Positions 21,497 through 30,629 of a DNA stretch of 64,000 bases are shown here, piece after piece. The translations under genes and the position numbers were made by a program. The DNA lies in contig JBHOQW010000208.1 of the NCBI GenBank assembly GCA_042408665.1, positions 3,839 through 67,838 on the forward strand, given 5' to 3'. The stretch is from CAUJGQ01 sp042408665. GTDB taxonomy: Bacteria > Chloroflexota > Dehalococcoidia > CAUJGQ01. The notes under the pieces are model-generated. The model saw only the letters and a program-made list of their open reading frames with translations, was not told the origin of the DNA and did no database searches. Position 1 is the stretch's first letter. Each line of letters starts with the position of its first letter.

Positions 21497-22710
21497 GGGA
21501 CGTCACCCTGTCGTTGCGCGGCCAACAGGCGTGCCTGCACCTCGCCGGCCAGGAAGCGGGCCGTCGGCGGGATGCGCAGCCGGTCCCCGTCGCGCACCAG
21601 CAGGCCCAGCCTCGTCAGCTCCGGCAACGCCTCGCCGAACACGGCCTCGAACGCCACGCCAAAGCGGTGGGCAAAGGCGGACAGCGACAGCCCCTCGCTC
21701 AGGCGTAGGGCGAGCGTCACGTAATCGGCCATGGCCGTGGCCGGCTCCGGCTCCTCGACGGAGGCGACCCACGGGAAGGGGGCGCGAGAAGCCCCGTCGC
21801 CGTGCACGGCGCCGTCCCCCTCCGGCGCCAGCACGCGGCGCGCGTAGACCGCGGGCGAGCGCACCACCGCGAGGCGCCGTCCCGCCAGGTGCGAATGGGC
21901 GCCCGCGCCGATGCCCAGCCACTCGCCGTCGCGCCAGTAGACGAGGTTGTGGCGGCAGGCAAAGCCCGGCCGCGCCCAGTTGGAGATCTCGTATTGCTCG
22001 TAGCCGGCCGCGGTCAGCAGCGCCTGGCCGCGCTCGTACATCGCCGCCTGTAGGTCCGGGTCCGGCTCCGGCGCGAGCCCGCGCGCCACCTGGTGGGCGA
22101 GCGGTGTGCCGTCCTCCACGGTGAGGGCGTAGAGCGAGAGGTGCTCCGGTGCGAGCGCCAGCGCCCGCCGCAGCGTGCGCTCCCAGCTCGTCAGGTCCTG
22201 CCCGGCCAGCCCGAACATCAGGTCCAGGTTGACGTTGGCGAAGCCGGCGGCGCGCGCCGCGCGATAGGCGTCCACCGCGGCCGCCGCGTCGTGGATGCGG
22301 TCCAGGCGGCGCAGCTCCCGGTCGTCGAAGCTCTGCACGCCAATGCTCAGCCGGTTGATGCCCAGCGCCCGCAGCCCGCGCAGATAGCCCTCATCGACGG
22401 TGCCGGGATTGGCTTCCAGCGACCACTCCGCGTCCACCAGGACCGGGAATGCCGCGTGGATGGCGTGCACCACCCGCTCCAGGAGCGGCAGCGGCATCAG
22501 ACTGGGGGTGCCGCCGCCGAAGAACACGGTGGCCAGCGGGCGCGGGCCGAGCACACGCGCCCAGGCCGCGATCTCCGCCGCCAGCGCGTCGGCGTACCGC
22601 GGCATCAGGGAGTCCAGCCCGGCGTAGGCGTTGAAATCGCAGTAGGCGCAGCGATGGTCGCAGAAGGGGATGTGCAAGTAAAGGGAAAGCGGATCGCTCA
22701 CATTAATCAT
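21484..22710 (-). CDS. hemW: HemW-like radical SAM protein (heme chaperone)
   Basis: A 408-aa member of the HemW/oxygen-independent coproporphyrinogen oxidase-like family. The radical SAM cluster motif is CDHRCAYCDF with Cys17, Cys21 and Cys24, preceded by LSLYLHIPF. GGGTPSLMP and SIGVQSFDDRELRRLDRIHD are also characteristic. HemW lacks the cysteine that true HemN uses upstream of the motif and binds heme for transfer to respiratory proteins; this protein also starts its cluster without that extra cysteine, which supports HemW. The ATG at 22710 was preferred to a TTG at 22725. It is divergent from aspS and overlaps the unknown membrane protein downstream. Confidence 0.88.
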   Translation of the reverse strand: MINVSDPLSLYLHIPFCDHRCAYCDFNAYAGLDSLMPRYADALAAEIAAWARVLGPRPLATVFFGGGTPSLMPLPLLERVVHAIHAAFPVLVDAEWSLEANPGTVDEGYLRGLRALGINRLSIGVQSFDDRELRRLDRIHDAAAAVDAYRAARAAGFANVNLDLMFGLAGQDLTSWERTLRRALALAPEHLSLYALTVEDGTPLAHQVARGLAPEPDPDLQAAMYERGQALLTAAGYEQYEISNWARPGFACRHNLVYWRDGEWLGIGAGAHSHLAGRRLAVVRSPAVYARRVLAPEGDGAVHGDGASRAPFPWVASVEEPEPATAMADYVTLALRLSEGLSLSAFAHRFGVAFEAVFGEALPELTRLGLLVRDGDRLRIPPTARFLAGEVQARLLAAQRQGDVPCRP

Positions 22711-22794
22711 GCTACCATCAAGCAAGAACCGAGACCGAGGGACGGGGCAGGCTTTGACCGCCCGCCTTTCGGGTGCCGGCCTCGGCCCCGATAG

Positions 22795-22856
22795 CCCTCA
22801 CCCCGGTCTGTAGCCACCCCTCTCTCCCGCCTGCAGGAGGAGGATGGGGGTGAGGG
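22795..22856. repeat. Dispersed intergenic palindrome, degenerate copy A
   Basis: Starts with CCCTCACCCC and ends with GGGGGTGAGGG, with an inner CCCCTCTC/ggagg region. It is related to copies at 45334-45406 and 60310-60369 but with several changes in the stem. It lies in the leader between hemW and aspS. Confidence 0.55.
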
Positions 22857-22959
22857 CCAGACCCGCGGCTGGGTGGCGGCCAGAACTGAGAGATGGACAA
22901 CGGGGAACATACGGGGACGCAGGGCGTCCCTCGTTCCGCACCGACCACGAGGTGGACCA

Positions 22960-24774
22960 TTGCTCAAGACACGCGGCTGCGGTGAGCTGCGACGACCGGA
23001 CGCCGGGCAGGAGGTAACGCTCGCCGGCTGGGTGCACCGGCGGCGCGACCACGGCGGCCTCATCTTCATCGACCTGCGCGACACCACCGGTATCGTGCAA
23101 CTGGTATTTGACCCGCGCGAGGCGGCGGAGGCGCACGCGGTGGCCGCGCAGGCGCGCAACGAGTACGTGCTCCAGGTCCAGGGGCTCGTCAGCGAGCGGG
23201 CGCCCGGCAGCGTCAATCCCCGTTTGGCTACCGGTGAGGTGGAGGTACGCGCCCGCGCGGCGCGTATCCTCAACCCGTCCAAGACGCCTCCGTTCTACAT
23301 CAACGAGGAGAGCGAGGTCGACGAGCTGCTGCGCCTACGCTACCGCTACCTCGACCTGCGGCGGGAGCGCATGCACCGGAACATCATCCTGCGCCACCAG
23401 ATCGTGCTGTTCATCCGCAACTTCCTCGCCGAGCGTGGCTTCTACGAGATCGAGACGCCGATTCTCATCAAGAGCACGCCCGAGGGGGCGCGGGACTACC
23501 TAGTGCCCTCGCGCCTGCACCCCGGCTGCTTCTACGCCCTGCCGCAATCGCCTCAGCAGCTCAAGCAGCTCTTGATGGTGGCCGGGTTCGAGCGCTACTT
23601 CCAGATCGCGCGCTGCTTCCGCGATGAGGACCTGCGCGCTGACCGCCAGCCGGAGTTCACCCAGCTCGACCTGGAGATGAGCTTCGTCGAGGAGAAGGAC
23701 ATCCTCGACCTGATGGAGGAGCTGTTCACGGCGCTGGTGCGTCGCTTCCGGCCGGACGCCCGCCTGCTCACCCCCTTCCCGCGCCTCACCTACGCCGAGG
23801 CGACGGAACGCTACGGCTCGGACAAGCCGGACCTGCGCTACGGCATGGAGCTGTTCGACGCCTCGGACCTGTTCGCCGCCTCGGAGTTCGGAGTGTTTCG
23901 CGCTGCCGTCGCCGCCGGTGGGCGGGTGCGCGGCCTGGCCGCCCCCGGCGCCGCTGACCTCCCCCGCCGCCAACTCGACGAGCTGATGGAGGTGGCGCGG
24001 GCGCGCGGCGCCAAGGGGCTAGTGTGGGTGGCACTGGGCGGCGACCCGGCCACCCTCACGGCCGAGCAGGTGCGCTCCTCCGCCGCTCGCTTCATGACCC
24101 CGGAGCTGGTGCGGGCGCTGGCGGCGCGTGCCCGCGCCCAGCGGGGTGACCTGCTTCTCCTAGTGGCCGACCAGGATGCCGTCACGAGCGCTGCGCTAGA
24201 CGCCCTACGCCGCGACCTGGCCCGACGGCTCAACCTAGCCGACCCAAACACCTTTGCCTTTCTGTTTGTCACCGAGTTCCCTTTGTTCGAGTGGAACGCA
24301 GACGAGGGACGCTGGGAAGCCAGCCACCACCCGTTCACCGCGCCTCGGCTGGAGGACCTCCCGCTTCTGGAGACGGACCCTGGCCGGGTGCGCAGTCAGG
24401 CGTATGACCTGGTGTGCAACGGCTGGGAGCTGGCATCGGGCAGTATCCGTATCCATCAGCGGGACGTGCAGGAGCGCGTGTTCCGCCTGCTCGGCATCGG
24501 TGAGGCGGAGGCGCGCGAGCGGTTTGGGCACATGCTGGAGGCGTTCGAGTACGGGGCGCCGCCGCACGGCGGCATCGCGCCGGGCATCGACCGGGTGGCG
24601 GCGCTCCTGGCCGGGGAGACGGACATCCGTGAGATAATCGCCTTCCCGAAAACCAAGTCCGCCACCGACCCGATGACGGGTGCGCCCTCGCCGGTGGACC
24701 CGCGCCAGCTCGCGGAACTGCATATCGCGGTGGTGGGTGTGGAGCAGGCGTCGGTCTCCGGTCCGCGCGTTTGA
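22960..24774 (+). CDS. aspS: Aspartyl-tRNA synthetase
   Basis: Class II synthetase that charges tRNA-Asp (or Asp/Asn in a non-discriminating form). Start is TTG at 22960, because the N-terminal TRGCGELRR block then aligns with the family and GAGG lies seven bases before it; length becomes 604 aa, as expected. Seen in order: OB-fold anticodon domain (VTLAGWVHRRRDHGGLIFID), motif 2 (RCFRDEDLRADRQPEFTQLD), a bacterial-type GAD insertion (roughly 290-420), and motif 3 (GIAPGIDRVAALLAG). A small hairpin (GGGACGC-AGG-GCGTCCC, 22914-22930) precedes the start, but I see no T-box. It is divergent from hemW. Confidence 0.96.
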   Translation: MLKTRGCGELRRPDAGQEVTLAGWVHRRRDHGGLIFIDLRDTTGIVQLVFDPREAAEAHAVAAQARNEYVLQVQGLVSERAPGSVNPRLATGEVEVRARAARILNPSKTPPFYINEESEVDELLRLRYRYLDLRRERMHRNIILRHQIVLFIRNFLAERGFYEIETPILIKSTPEGARDYLVPSRLHPGCFYALPQSPQQLKQLLMVAGFERYFQIARCFRDEDLRADRQPEFTQLDLEMSFVEEKDILDLMEELFTALVRRFRPDARLLTPFPRLTYAEATERYGSDKPDLRYGMELFDASDLFAASEFGVFRAAVAAGGRVRGLAAPGAADLPRRQLDELMEVARARGAKGLVWVALGGDPATLTAEQVRSSAARFMTPELVRALAARARAQRGDLLLLVADQDAVTSAALDALRRDLARRLNLADPNTFAFLFVTEFPLFEWNADEGRWEASHHPFTAPRLEDLPLLETDPGRVRSQAYDLVCNGWELASGSIRIHQRDVQERVFRLLGIGEAEARERFGHMLEAFEYGAPPHGGIAPGIDRVAALLAGETDIREIIAFPKTKSATDPMTGAPSPVDPRQLAELHIAVVGVEQASVSGPRV

Positions 24775-24799
24775 AGCCCTTCAGCGCCGTTGGTATTCT
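24771..24799 (+). promoter_or_regulatory. Promoter for the peptide ABC importer operon
   Basis: TTGAAG (24771-24776) and TATTCT (24794-24799) are 17 bases apart. The -35 box overlaps the aspS stop codon. The transcript would have a leader of about 135 bases before the GTG at 24942. Confidence 0.55.
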
Positions 24800-24941
24800 G
24801 AAAGGCGCGTTCCGGCGGTGAACCGCCATGGGGGGCGGGGCGGCCATCCACCGGGCGCGGTTCCCGCGTATCCGTTACGGGGATGCGGGGCGGCCTGGGC
24901 CGTGGGGGTGGGAGCGGTAGGCAGCGGCGAGGAGGCGGCAG

Positions 24942-26579
24942 GTGAACGAGAAAAAGCTGCTGATCGGGCTCGGTGCGGTGGTCGGCGTGCTGGTCCTGGC
25001 GATCATCGCCGTGACCGCGGTGATCATCGCCCAGGGCGGAGGCGGCAGCAGTCAGTCCGGCGCCAGCAGCACCTCCAGTGCGCGCGTGTCCGGCGAGCTG
25101 CGGCTGCCGGGTGATGACCCGCTCACCCTCGACCCGGCGCTGGTGACCGATGTGACGTCGGCCGTCTACATCGTGGAGCTGTTCGGCGGGCTGGTCACGC
25201 TGGACAAGGACCTGCAGGTCAAACCGGACATCGCCAAAAGTTGGGACATCTCGCCGGACGGCACCAAGTACACCTTCCATCTGCGCGACGATGTGGTGTT
25301 CAGCCAGTCCGGCCGGCGGGTGACGGCGCAGGACTTCAAGTACTCAATGGAACGGGCGGCCAGCCCGGAGACGGATTCCCCTACGGCGGACACCTACCTG
25401 GGCGATATCGTCGGCGCGAAGGATATGATCCGCGGCCGGGCCAAGGAGATCTCCGGTATTCGCGTGATCGACGACTTCACGCTGGAGATCACCATCGACG
25501 CGCCCAAGCCCTACTTCCTGGCCAAGCTGACGTACCCCACCGCCTTTGTGGTGAACAAGGACCAGATCGAGAAAGACAAGCGCAACTGGACGCGCAAGCC
25601 GGACGGCACCGGCCCGTTCAAGCTGCAGGAGTGGAAGATCGGCGAGCGCATCGTGCTGGTGCCCAACGAGCGCTACCACGGCGACCCGAAGCCTACGCTC
25701 AAGCGGGTCACCTACCAGCTCGCCGGCGGCTCCTCGCTCACCCAGTATGAGAACGGCGAAATCGACCTGGCCGGCGTCGGGGTCAACGACATCGAGCGCA
25801 TCCGCGACAAGAGCGAGAAGCTGAACAAGGAGTTCGTGGAAAAGCCAGACCTCAGCACCTTCTACCTGGCGTTCAATACCCGCACGCCGCCGTTTGACGA
25901 CCCGAAGGTGCGCCAGGCCTTCGGTATGGCCATCGACCGCAAACGCATCGTGGACGTCGTGCTGCGCAACATCGTGCCGGCGGCGGAGGGCATCCTGCCG
26001 CCCGGAATGCCCGGCTACAACAAGGACATCAAGGGCCTGCCCTACGACCCGCAGCAGGCCAAGCAACTGCTGCAGGAGTCCAAGTACCAGGGGCGGTTAC
26101 CGCGCATCGTCCTCACCCTCAGCGGCCAGGGACAGAACGTGGGGCCGGTGGTAGAGGCGATTCTTGAGATGTGGAAGACGAACCTCGGCGTGGAGGTCGA
26201 AGTCGAGCAGGTGGAGACCGCCACCTTCTTCCAGGATGTGCGCCGCGGCCGCTACCAGATGTGGGAGCTGGGCTGGTCCGCCGACTACCCCGACCCGGAG
26301 AACTTCCTGGACATCCACTTCTATTCACAAAGCCGGCAAAATGAGACCGGCTACTCCAATCCCGAGGTCGACCAATTGCTTCTCCAGGCGCGCACCGAGC
26401 GCGACCAGGGGAAGCGCTTCCAGCTCTACAACCAGGTAGAGCGTATCCTCATCCAGGACGCGCCCTGGGTGCCGCTCTTCTACGGGAACAGCCCGATGCT
26501 GGTCAAGCCCTACGTGAAGGGCTTCCAACCCACACCGCTGGTCATGCCGATCTTGAAGTACATCACCGTGGAGCGATAA
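24942..26579 (+). CDS. Peptide/nickel-type ABC transporter substrate-binding protein
   Basis: A 545-aa extracytoplasmic solute-binding protein of family 5 (DppA/OppA-like). Start is GTG after GAGGAGG. An N-terminal membrane anchor (LLIGLGAVVGVLVLAIIAVT) is followed by a Gly/Ser-rich linker, with no cysteine lipobox, so it is probably tethered by an uncleaved helix. Family blocks include LRLPGDDPLTLDPALVTD near 48, AKSWDISPDGTKYTFHLRDD, GTGPFKLQEWKIGERIVLVP, and WELGWSADYPDPENFLDIHF. It delivers a peptide or similar ligand to the two permeases encoded next. The specificity is not visible. Confidence 0.9.
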   Translation: MNEKKLLIGLGAVVGVLVLAIIAVTAVIIAQGGGGSSQSGASSTSSARVSGELRLPGDDPLTLDPALVTDVTSAVYIVELFGGLVTLDKDLQVKPDIAKSWDISPDGTKYTFHLRDDVVFSQSGRRVTAQDFKYSMERAASPETDSPTADTYLGDIVGAKDMIRGRAKEISGIRVIDDFTLEITIDAPKPYFLAKLTYPTAFVVNKDQIEKDKRNWTRKPDGTGPFKLQEWKIGERIVLVPNERYHGDPKPTLKRVTYQLAGGSSLTQYENGEIDLAGVGVNDIERIRDKSEKLNKEFVEKPDLSTFYLAFNTRTPPFDDPKVRQAFGMAIDRKRIVDVVLRNIVPAAEGILPPGMPGYNKDIKGLPYDPQQAKQLLQESKYQGRLPRIVLTLSGQGQNVGPVVEAILEMWKTNLGVEVEVEQVETATFFQDVRRGRYQMWELGWSADYPDPENFLDIHFYSQSRQNETGYSNPEVDQLLLQARTERDQGKRFQLYNQVERILIQDAPWVPLFYGNSPMLVKPYVKGFQPTPLVMPILKYITVER

Positions 26580-26592
26580 CGATTTGCGTGCC

Positions 26593-26638
26593 GCGTGCGG
26601 GGTGCTGGGCGGGAATGCCGCCGCAACACTCCGCACGC
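26593..26638. repeat. Imperfect 12-bp hairpin between binding protein and first permease
   Basis: GCGTGCGGGGTG (26593-26604) pairs with CACTCCGCACGC (26627-26638) with one G-T pair and a 22-base loop. It sits inside the operon, 13 bases after the binding-protein stop. Hairpins in that position often stabilise the upstream message and reduce permease expression. Related strings occur at about 38005-38040. Confidence 0.5.
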
Positions 26639-26673
26639 AGCACCCAGCGCTCGCCCTTGGCGCGAGGGATGCC

Positions 26674-27612
26674 GTGAGTGGCGTGCTGCCGTTCGTCGTC
26701 CGCCGCCTGCTGGCCGCCATCCCGGTGCTGCTGGTGGTCTCGGCGGCCACGTTCTTTTTGGGCCGCTACGCCCCCGGTGACCCGGTGACGGTGCGCACCG
26801 GCGGCAAAGCCACACCGGAGCAGGTAGAGCGCATCCGGAAGAACCTGGGCCTGGACGATCCCATCCCGGTTCAGTACGTCCGCTACATGGCCAAGTTCGT
26901 GCGCGGCGACCTGGGCGAGAGCTACCGCCGCCAGGGCCGTAAGGTGTCCGAGATCATCTTCCCGAAGATGTGGGTGTCGCTGCGGCTGAACATCGTCCCC
27001 TTCCTGCTCACGTATCTCATCGGCGTGCCGCTGGGCATCTACGCGGCGCTCAAGCGCGGCCGCTGGCAGGACCCCACGATCAACGCGGTCCTGCTGTTCT
27101 TGGCGGCCGTGCCCACCGTGGTCTGGATGCCGCTTCTGGTCTACCTGTTTGTGCTGCGCCTCAAGATCATCCCTACGGTGGGTTGGAACGGCTTTTTCAG
27201 CCCGTCCATCATCCTGCCCATCGTGGTGCTGACCATCGGCAGCTTCGCCGGCGTGACGCGGGTGGTGCGCATCAGCATGATCCAGGTGATGGGCGAGGAC
27301 TTCATCCGCACGGCGCGCGCCAAGGGGCTGCCGGAGTCGGTGGTGGTGACACGCCACATCTTGCGTAACTCGCTGCTCGTCCTAATCAACGGCATCATCG
27401 GCAGCCTGTTCTTTCTGTACACCGGTTCCCTGTTCGTGGAGCTGGGCTTCGGCATCCCCGGGATCGGCCGGGAGACGTTTGAGGCGATCAGCAGCCGCGA
27501 CTACGACCTGTTCATGGCGTTGACCATGTTCGGCGCCATCAGCTTCATCCTGGCCAACCTGGCCCTGGACATCATCTACACGATCATCGACCCGCGCATC
27601 CGCTACTCATAA
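26674..27612 (+). CDS. ABC transporter permease, DppB type
   Basis: Membrane permease of a peptide-type importer, 312 aa from a GTG at 26674 with GAGGG five bases upstream. The N-terminal helix (PFVVRRLLAAIPVLLVVSA) and the GDP-rich loop with GLDDPIPVQYVRYM are typical for DppB. The EAA loop that contacts the ATPase is seen in EDFIRTARAKGLPESVVVTR. Six helices can be traced. It pairs with the DppC-type protein 27 bases downstream. No ATPase gene is in this window. Confidence 0.9.
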   Translation: MSGVLPFVVRRLLAAIPVLLVVSAATFFLGRYAPGDPVTVRTGGKATPEQVERIRKNLGLDDPIPVQYVRYMAKFVRGDLGESYRRQGRKVSEIIFPKMWVSLRLNIVPFLLTYLIGVPLGIYAALKRGRWQDPTINAVLLFLAAVPTVVWMPLLVYLFVLRLKIIPTVGWNGFFSPSIILPIVVLTIGSFAGVTRVVRISMIQVMGEDFIRTARAKGLPESVVVTRHILRNSLLVLINGIIGSLFFLYTGSLFVELGFGIPGIGRETFEAISSRDYDLFMALTMFGAISFILANLALDIIYTIIDPRIRYS

Positions 27613-27639
27613 CGGGCGCTGGGCGAAGGGAAAGCGCCG

Positions 27640-28623
27640 ATGGCGGGCGAACTGGCCTTGGAGGCACAACAGCAGGCGGAGCGGGAGCGGTCTCGTGGGC
27701 TCAGCCCCACGCGGCTGCTCTGGCGCGCGCTGTGGCGGCGCAAGATCGCGCGCCTGGCGCTCATCTACATCGCCTTCTTCTACGCCGTCGGCATCCTGGC
27801 GCCGCTGCTGGCGCCGTACAGCTATAAGGCGCAGAACCTGGACAACGTCCGTGCCAAGCCGTCCTGGGCCCATCCCTTTGGTACAGACCGGCTGGGCCGG
27901 GACCAGCTCAGCCGCGTGATCTACGCCGCGCGCACCACCGTGGTGATCACGGTCATCACCACGGTGACGGGCAGCCTGCTCATCGGCCCGGCGCTGGGGC
28001 TGCTGGCCGGCTATCGTGGCGGCTGGGTGGACAGCGTGATCAACCGCGTGGGTGAGGCGGTGTCCAGCGTGCCGGACCTGCTGATCATCATTCTGCTGGC
28101 GGCCACCATCGGCCCGCGGCTCAACAACAAGGTGGCGGAGTGGTACGGCCTGCCTGTGGTGGGACCGCTGCTCAAGGAGGGCTACGCCAGCATCTTCGTG
28201 GTGTACGTGGTGCTGAGCTTTACGAGCTGGGTGGGCGGCATGCGGCTCATCCGCGCCCTGACCCTCTCCGTGCGCAACACCGACTACGTGCTGGCCGCCC
28301 GGGCCGCCGGCGCCAGCACCGCCCGCATCCTGTGGCGGCACATCCTGCCCAACATCAGCTACATCATCATCCTCGGCGTGGCGGCCAGCTTCGGCGCGGT
28401 AGCCCTGTCCGAGATCGGTCTGTCCTTTCTCGGTCTGGGCGTGCGCCCGCCCACGCCCAGCTTCGGCACCATGATCCTGGAGAACTTCCGCGCCCGCGAC
28501 CTTGATAAGTACCCCCACCTGTTCTTCATCCCCGCCTTCTTCGCGGTGGCGCTGTTGCTTTCCTTCAACCTGCTCGGCGATGCCCTGAACGACGTGCTCA
28601 ACCCGCGCACGCGGTACCGGTGA
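27640..28623 (+). CDS. ABC transporter permease, DppC type
   Basis: Second permease of the peptide-type importer, 327 aa. The DppC N-terminal pattern (RALWRRKIARLALIYIAFFY), HPFGTDRLGRDQLSRVIYAA and the EAA loop TDYVLAARAAGASTARILWR are clear. Six helices are present. The insert WYGLPVVGPLLKEGYASIFV between helices is longer than average. The gene follows the DppB type by 27 bases, and a MarR regulator follows 55 bases later. The missing ATPases (usually two, DppD and DppF) must be encoded elsewhere. Confidence 0.9.
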   Translation: MAGELALEAQQQAERERSRGLSPTRLLWRALWRRKIARLALIYIAFFYAVGILAPLLAPYSYKAQNLDNVRAKPSWAHPFGTDRLGRDQLSRVIYAARTTVVITVITTVTGSLLIGPALGLLAGYRGGWVDSVINRVGEAVSSVPDLLIIILLAATIGPRLNNKVAEWYGLPVVGPLLKEGYASIFVVYVVLSFTSWVGGMRLIRALTLSVRNTDYVLAARAAGASTARILWRHILPNISYIIILGVAASFGAVALSEIGLSFLGLGVRPPTPSFGTMILENFRARDLDKYPHLFFIPAFFAVALLLSFNLLGDALNDVLNPRTRYR

Positions 28624-28678
28624 ACGCAGCGTTCCGTCCCCGCGCGCTCGTGTCTCGGTTAGGAGAACGGCCGCCACG

Positions 28679-29134
28679 ATGGAGACCTCAACGAGGGCAG
28701 AGGAGCGGGGGGCACAGGCACTGGCGGCCGCATGCTCGCTCAGCATCGGCACGGCGCTGCTGGCGCGAGTGATGGGCCGTACCGTGGCCCGCTGGGGGCT
28801 GACCTGGCCGCAGGCCGCCAGCCTCATCCTCCTCGGTGCCCAGCCCGCACCGGTCAACGCCTCTTGGCTGGTGAGCGAGCTGGGCCTGGGCCGCACGGCG
28901 ATGACGGCGGCGGTGGACCGGCTGGAGCGGCGCGGCTGGGTGGTGCGGCGTCCTCATCCGCACGACCGCCGCATCGCGCTCCTTGAGTTGACGCCGGATG
29001 GCCGCCGCGTGGGTGCCGAGGCACGGGCGGCGGTGCAGGCGGTGATGCAGCGGCTGCTGGCTGAGGCTGCCCTCCCGGCCGAGTTTGGCGAGCTGACGGA
29101 GCGCCTGGTCGCTCGGCGCGGCGCGATGTCCTGA
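28679..29134 (+). CDS. MarR-family transcriptional regulator
   Basis: A 151-aa winged-helix regulator. The helix-turn-helix is in LVSELGLGRTAMTAAVDRLE, followed by the wing RRGWVVRRPHPHDRRIALLE, which is the diagnostic MarR segment with DRR. The C-terminal dimerisation helices (AVMQRLLAEAALPAEFGELT) complete the fold. GGAGA lies before the ATG. It follows the ABC importer on the same strand and may control it, although a separate promoter between them cannot be excluded. Confidence 0.87.
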   Translation: METSTRAEERGAQALAAACSLSIGTALLARVMGRTVARWGLTWPQAASLILLGAQPAPVNASWLVSELGLGRTAMTAAVDRLERRGWVVRRPHPHDRRIALLELTPDGRRVGAEARAAVQAVMQRLLAEAALPAEFGELTERLVARRGAMS

Positions 29135-29305
29135 GCCCGCGTGTGGGAGAGGGGGAGTGAGGGCCGGCGCCTCCGAATCCCTCATCCGGCTCGCACCCCT
29201 TCCACCGCGTGCGGGGAAGATCTCCTCGTTCGCGCGCTCCCTTCTCCCTCCGCCCCTCACCCGCTCAGGGCGAGAGGAACGCCCGTCGGGTCGGAAGCAA
29301 GGGCC

Positions 29306-29752
29306 TCAGTGCGTCGGGGCCGAGCCCGGCGCCGGGAGAGCCCCGACTTGTGCGAGTAGGTGGGCGGTGTCAAACCGCTCCCATTCCTCCACCACCCGCC
29401 CGCCGATCACCCGCATCAGGCTCAGGACCGAGACCTCGATCGGGCGCCCGCTGGCTGGTATCCCCATCAGGGGGCCGGTATGGGTGCCGCGGACGGTCAT
29501 CCGCGTCAACACCAGGTCGCCCTCGGCGATCTGGTCCTCAATGGTGAACTGGGTGTCCGGGAAGGCGGTGCGGTAGGTGTCAACAAGCTGGCGAAAGCCC
29601 TCGTGGCCGGCGATCGGGTTGGCCGGCTCGTGGTAGACGTACTGGGGCGAGATCAAGGCATCGGCGACGGTGAAATCACCGCTTGGCCAGACGCGCTCGT
29701 TCAGCGTCTCGATCAGCCGACGGACGACGGATTTGTTCTCCTGGCTGGACAA
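29306..29752 (-). CDS. SnoaL-like ester cyclase-family protein
   Basis: A 148-aa protein of the NTF2-like SnoaL group. It begins at a TTG with AAGGAGG upstream, with SSQENKSVVRRLIETLNERV, and continues through ALISPQYVYHEPANPIAGHE, FPDTQFTIEDQIAEGDLVLT, GTHTGPLMGIPASGRPIEV and IGGRVVEEWERFD, all in the order expected for this group. Members cyclise polyketides or act as small ligand-binding proteins of unknown substrate. No polyketide gene is nearby, so the biological role is open. The intergenic space to its left (29135-29305) holds only a degenerate repeat-like stretch. Confidence 0.82.
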   Translation of the reverse strand: MSSQENKSVVRRLIETLNERVWPSGDFTVADALISPQYVYHEPANPIAGHEGFRQLVDTYRTAFPDTQFTIEDQIAEGDLVLTRMTVRGTHTGPLMGIPASGRPIEVSVLSLMRVIGGRVVEEWERFDTAHLLAQVGALPAPGSAPTH

Positions 29753-29887
29753 CGGTGCTCCTCCTTGCGCTCGTTCCTTGCCGACACCGGCGATACGGAC
29801 CCGCAAGGTGCACGGATCACTGCCGTCCGCGCGCCCCGGGGGCGATATCCGCCTGCGCTCGGATGCTGTGACCGGTGCGAGCGCGCT

Positions 29888-30388
29888 TCACGCCTCGGGC
29901 GTCGGTGCCCGACGGAAGCCCGCGGCCTCCGCCTCCTCGGTGCTGGCGAACCAGTGATCGGCCGGCGCCGTCTCGTACCCCGGGTCGCCCGGCAGGAGGT
30001 AGACCCGCTCGCCATCGCGTACGCTGCCCTTGATCAGCGGGGCGGGCTCCACCGCGGTGGCCGGGGTGGCTGCCGGCGCGCCGGCCTCGGGCCGCGCCTG
30101 GCCCTGCGGCTCCTCCACACCGCGCTCCCGCCCCAAGGGGAGCGCCTCCCGCGCCCGTTCGGCGGCGCGGCGGGCTACCTCCGCCGCCTCGGCCAACACA
30201 CGCGCCACGGGACGGCTCACACCGCGCTCGCGGGCTGTCTCCTCCGGTGCCGGCGCCTCCCCCCGTCCCGCTGCGCCCCCGGTACCGCTTTCCGCAGCGG
30301 GCTGAAGCGCCCGGCGCGCGGCGATACGCCGAACCACGTACACGCCGGCGGCCACTATGACGGCTAGCACAAGCAACCGACGGATCAT
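29888..30388 (-). CDS. Membrane-anchored protein with C-terminal sunset-like domain
   Basis: A 166-aa protein starting at ATG 30388 behind GGGAGG. One N-terminal helix (LLVLAVIVAAGVYVV) anchors it; a variable, charged Ala/Glu/Arg middle (ETARERGVSRPVARVLAEAA) follows; and the last 45 residues (IKGSVRDGERVYLLPGD, then WFASTEEAEAAGFRRAP) match the small domain often seen near nucleases or alone, which I recall as the sunset domain. Function is unknown; such domains have been suggested to bind nucleic acid or metal. It is divergent from a 42-aa membrane-protein gene. Confidence 0.72.
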   Translation of the reverse strand: MIRRLLVLAVIVAAGVYVVRRIAARRALQPAAESGTGGAAGRGEAPAPEETARERGVSRPVARVLAEAAEVARRAAERAREALPLGRERGVEEPQGQARPEAGAPAATPATAVEPAPLIKGSVRDGERVYLLPGDPGYETAPADHWFASTEEAEAAGFRRAPTPEA

Positions 30389-30566
30389 GACGACACCTCC
30401 CTCGGATCGTGTGCATGGACGGCGGCGGGTGCAGGCAGTATACGCGCTCGGCGCCGGCGCCGGGAGTTGGTCAGGGGGCGCGTGGCGGGAGATGGGTCGA
30501 GGCATGTGCTTGGCCTCCCCGCACCCAGCGGCTCCGGGGGCGATTCCCGCCTTGCGCCGTCGGGTT

Positions 30567-30580
30567 TTGCCGGACAGACG
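30567..30580 (+). promoter_or_regulatory. TTGCCGGACAGACG element, copy 3
   Basis: Identical to copy 1 (10458-10471) and one base different from copy 2 (12456-12469). It is 50 bases before the start of the 42-aa gene at 30630, with ATGCTGAA between, as after copy 2. Confidence 0.35.
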
Positions 30581-30629
30581 CGGCGGAGCGCGGTCGGGAT
30601 GCTGAACGGTGGAGGGAGGTGTGACCCTG

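Noticed and set aside
22914..22930. Hairpin before aspS as part of a T-box riboswitch
   Set aside because: The stem GGGACGC/GCGTCCC is present but no T-box consensus or antiterminator could be found.
24942..25100. Lipoprotein signal on the peptide-binding protein
   Set aside because: No cysteine follows the hydrophobic segment, so lipidation is not supported; a plain membrane anchor is more likely.
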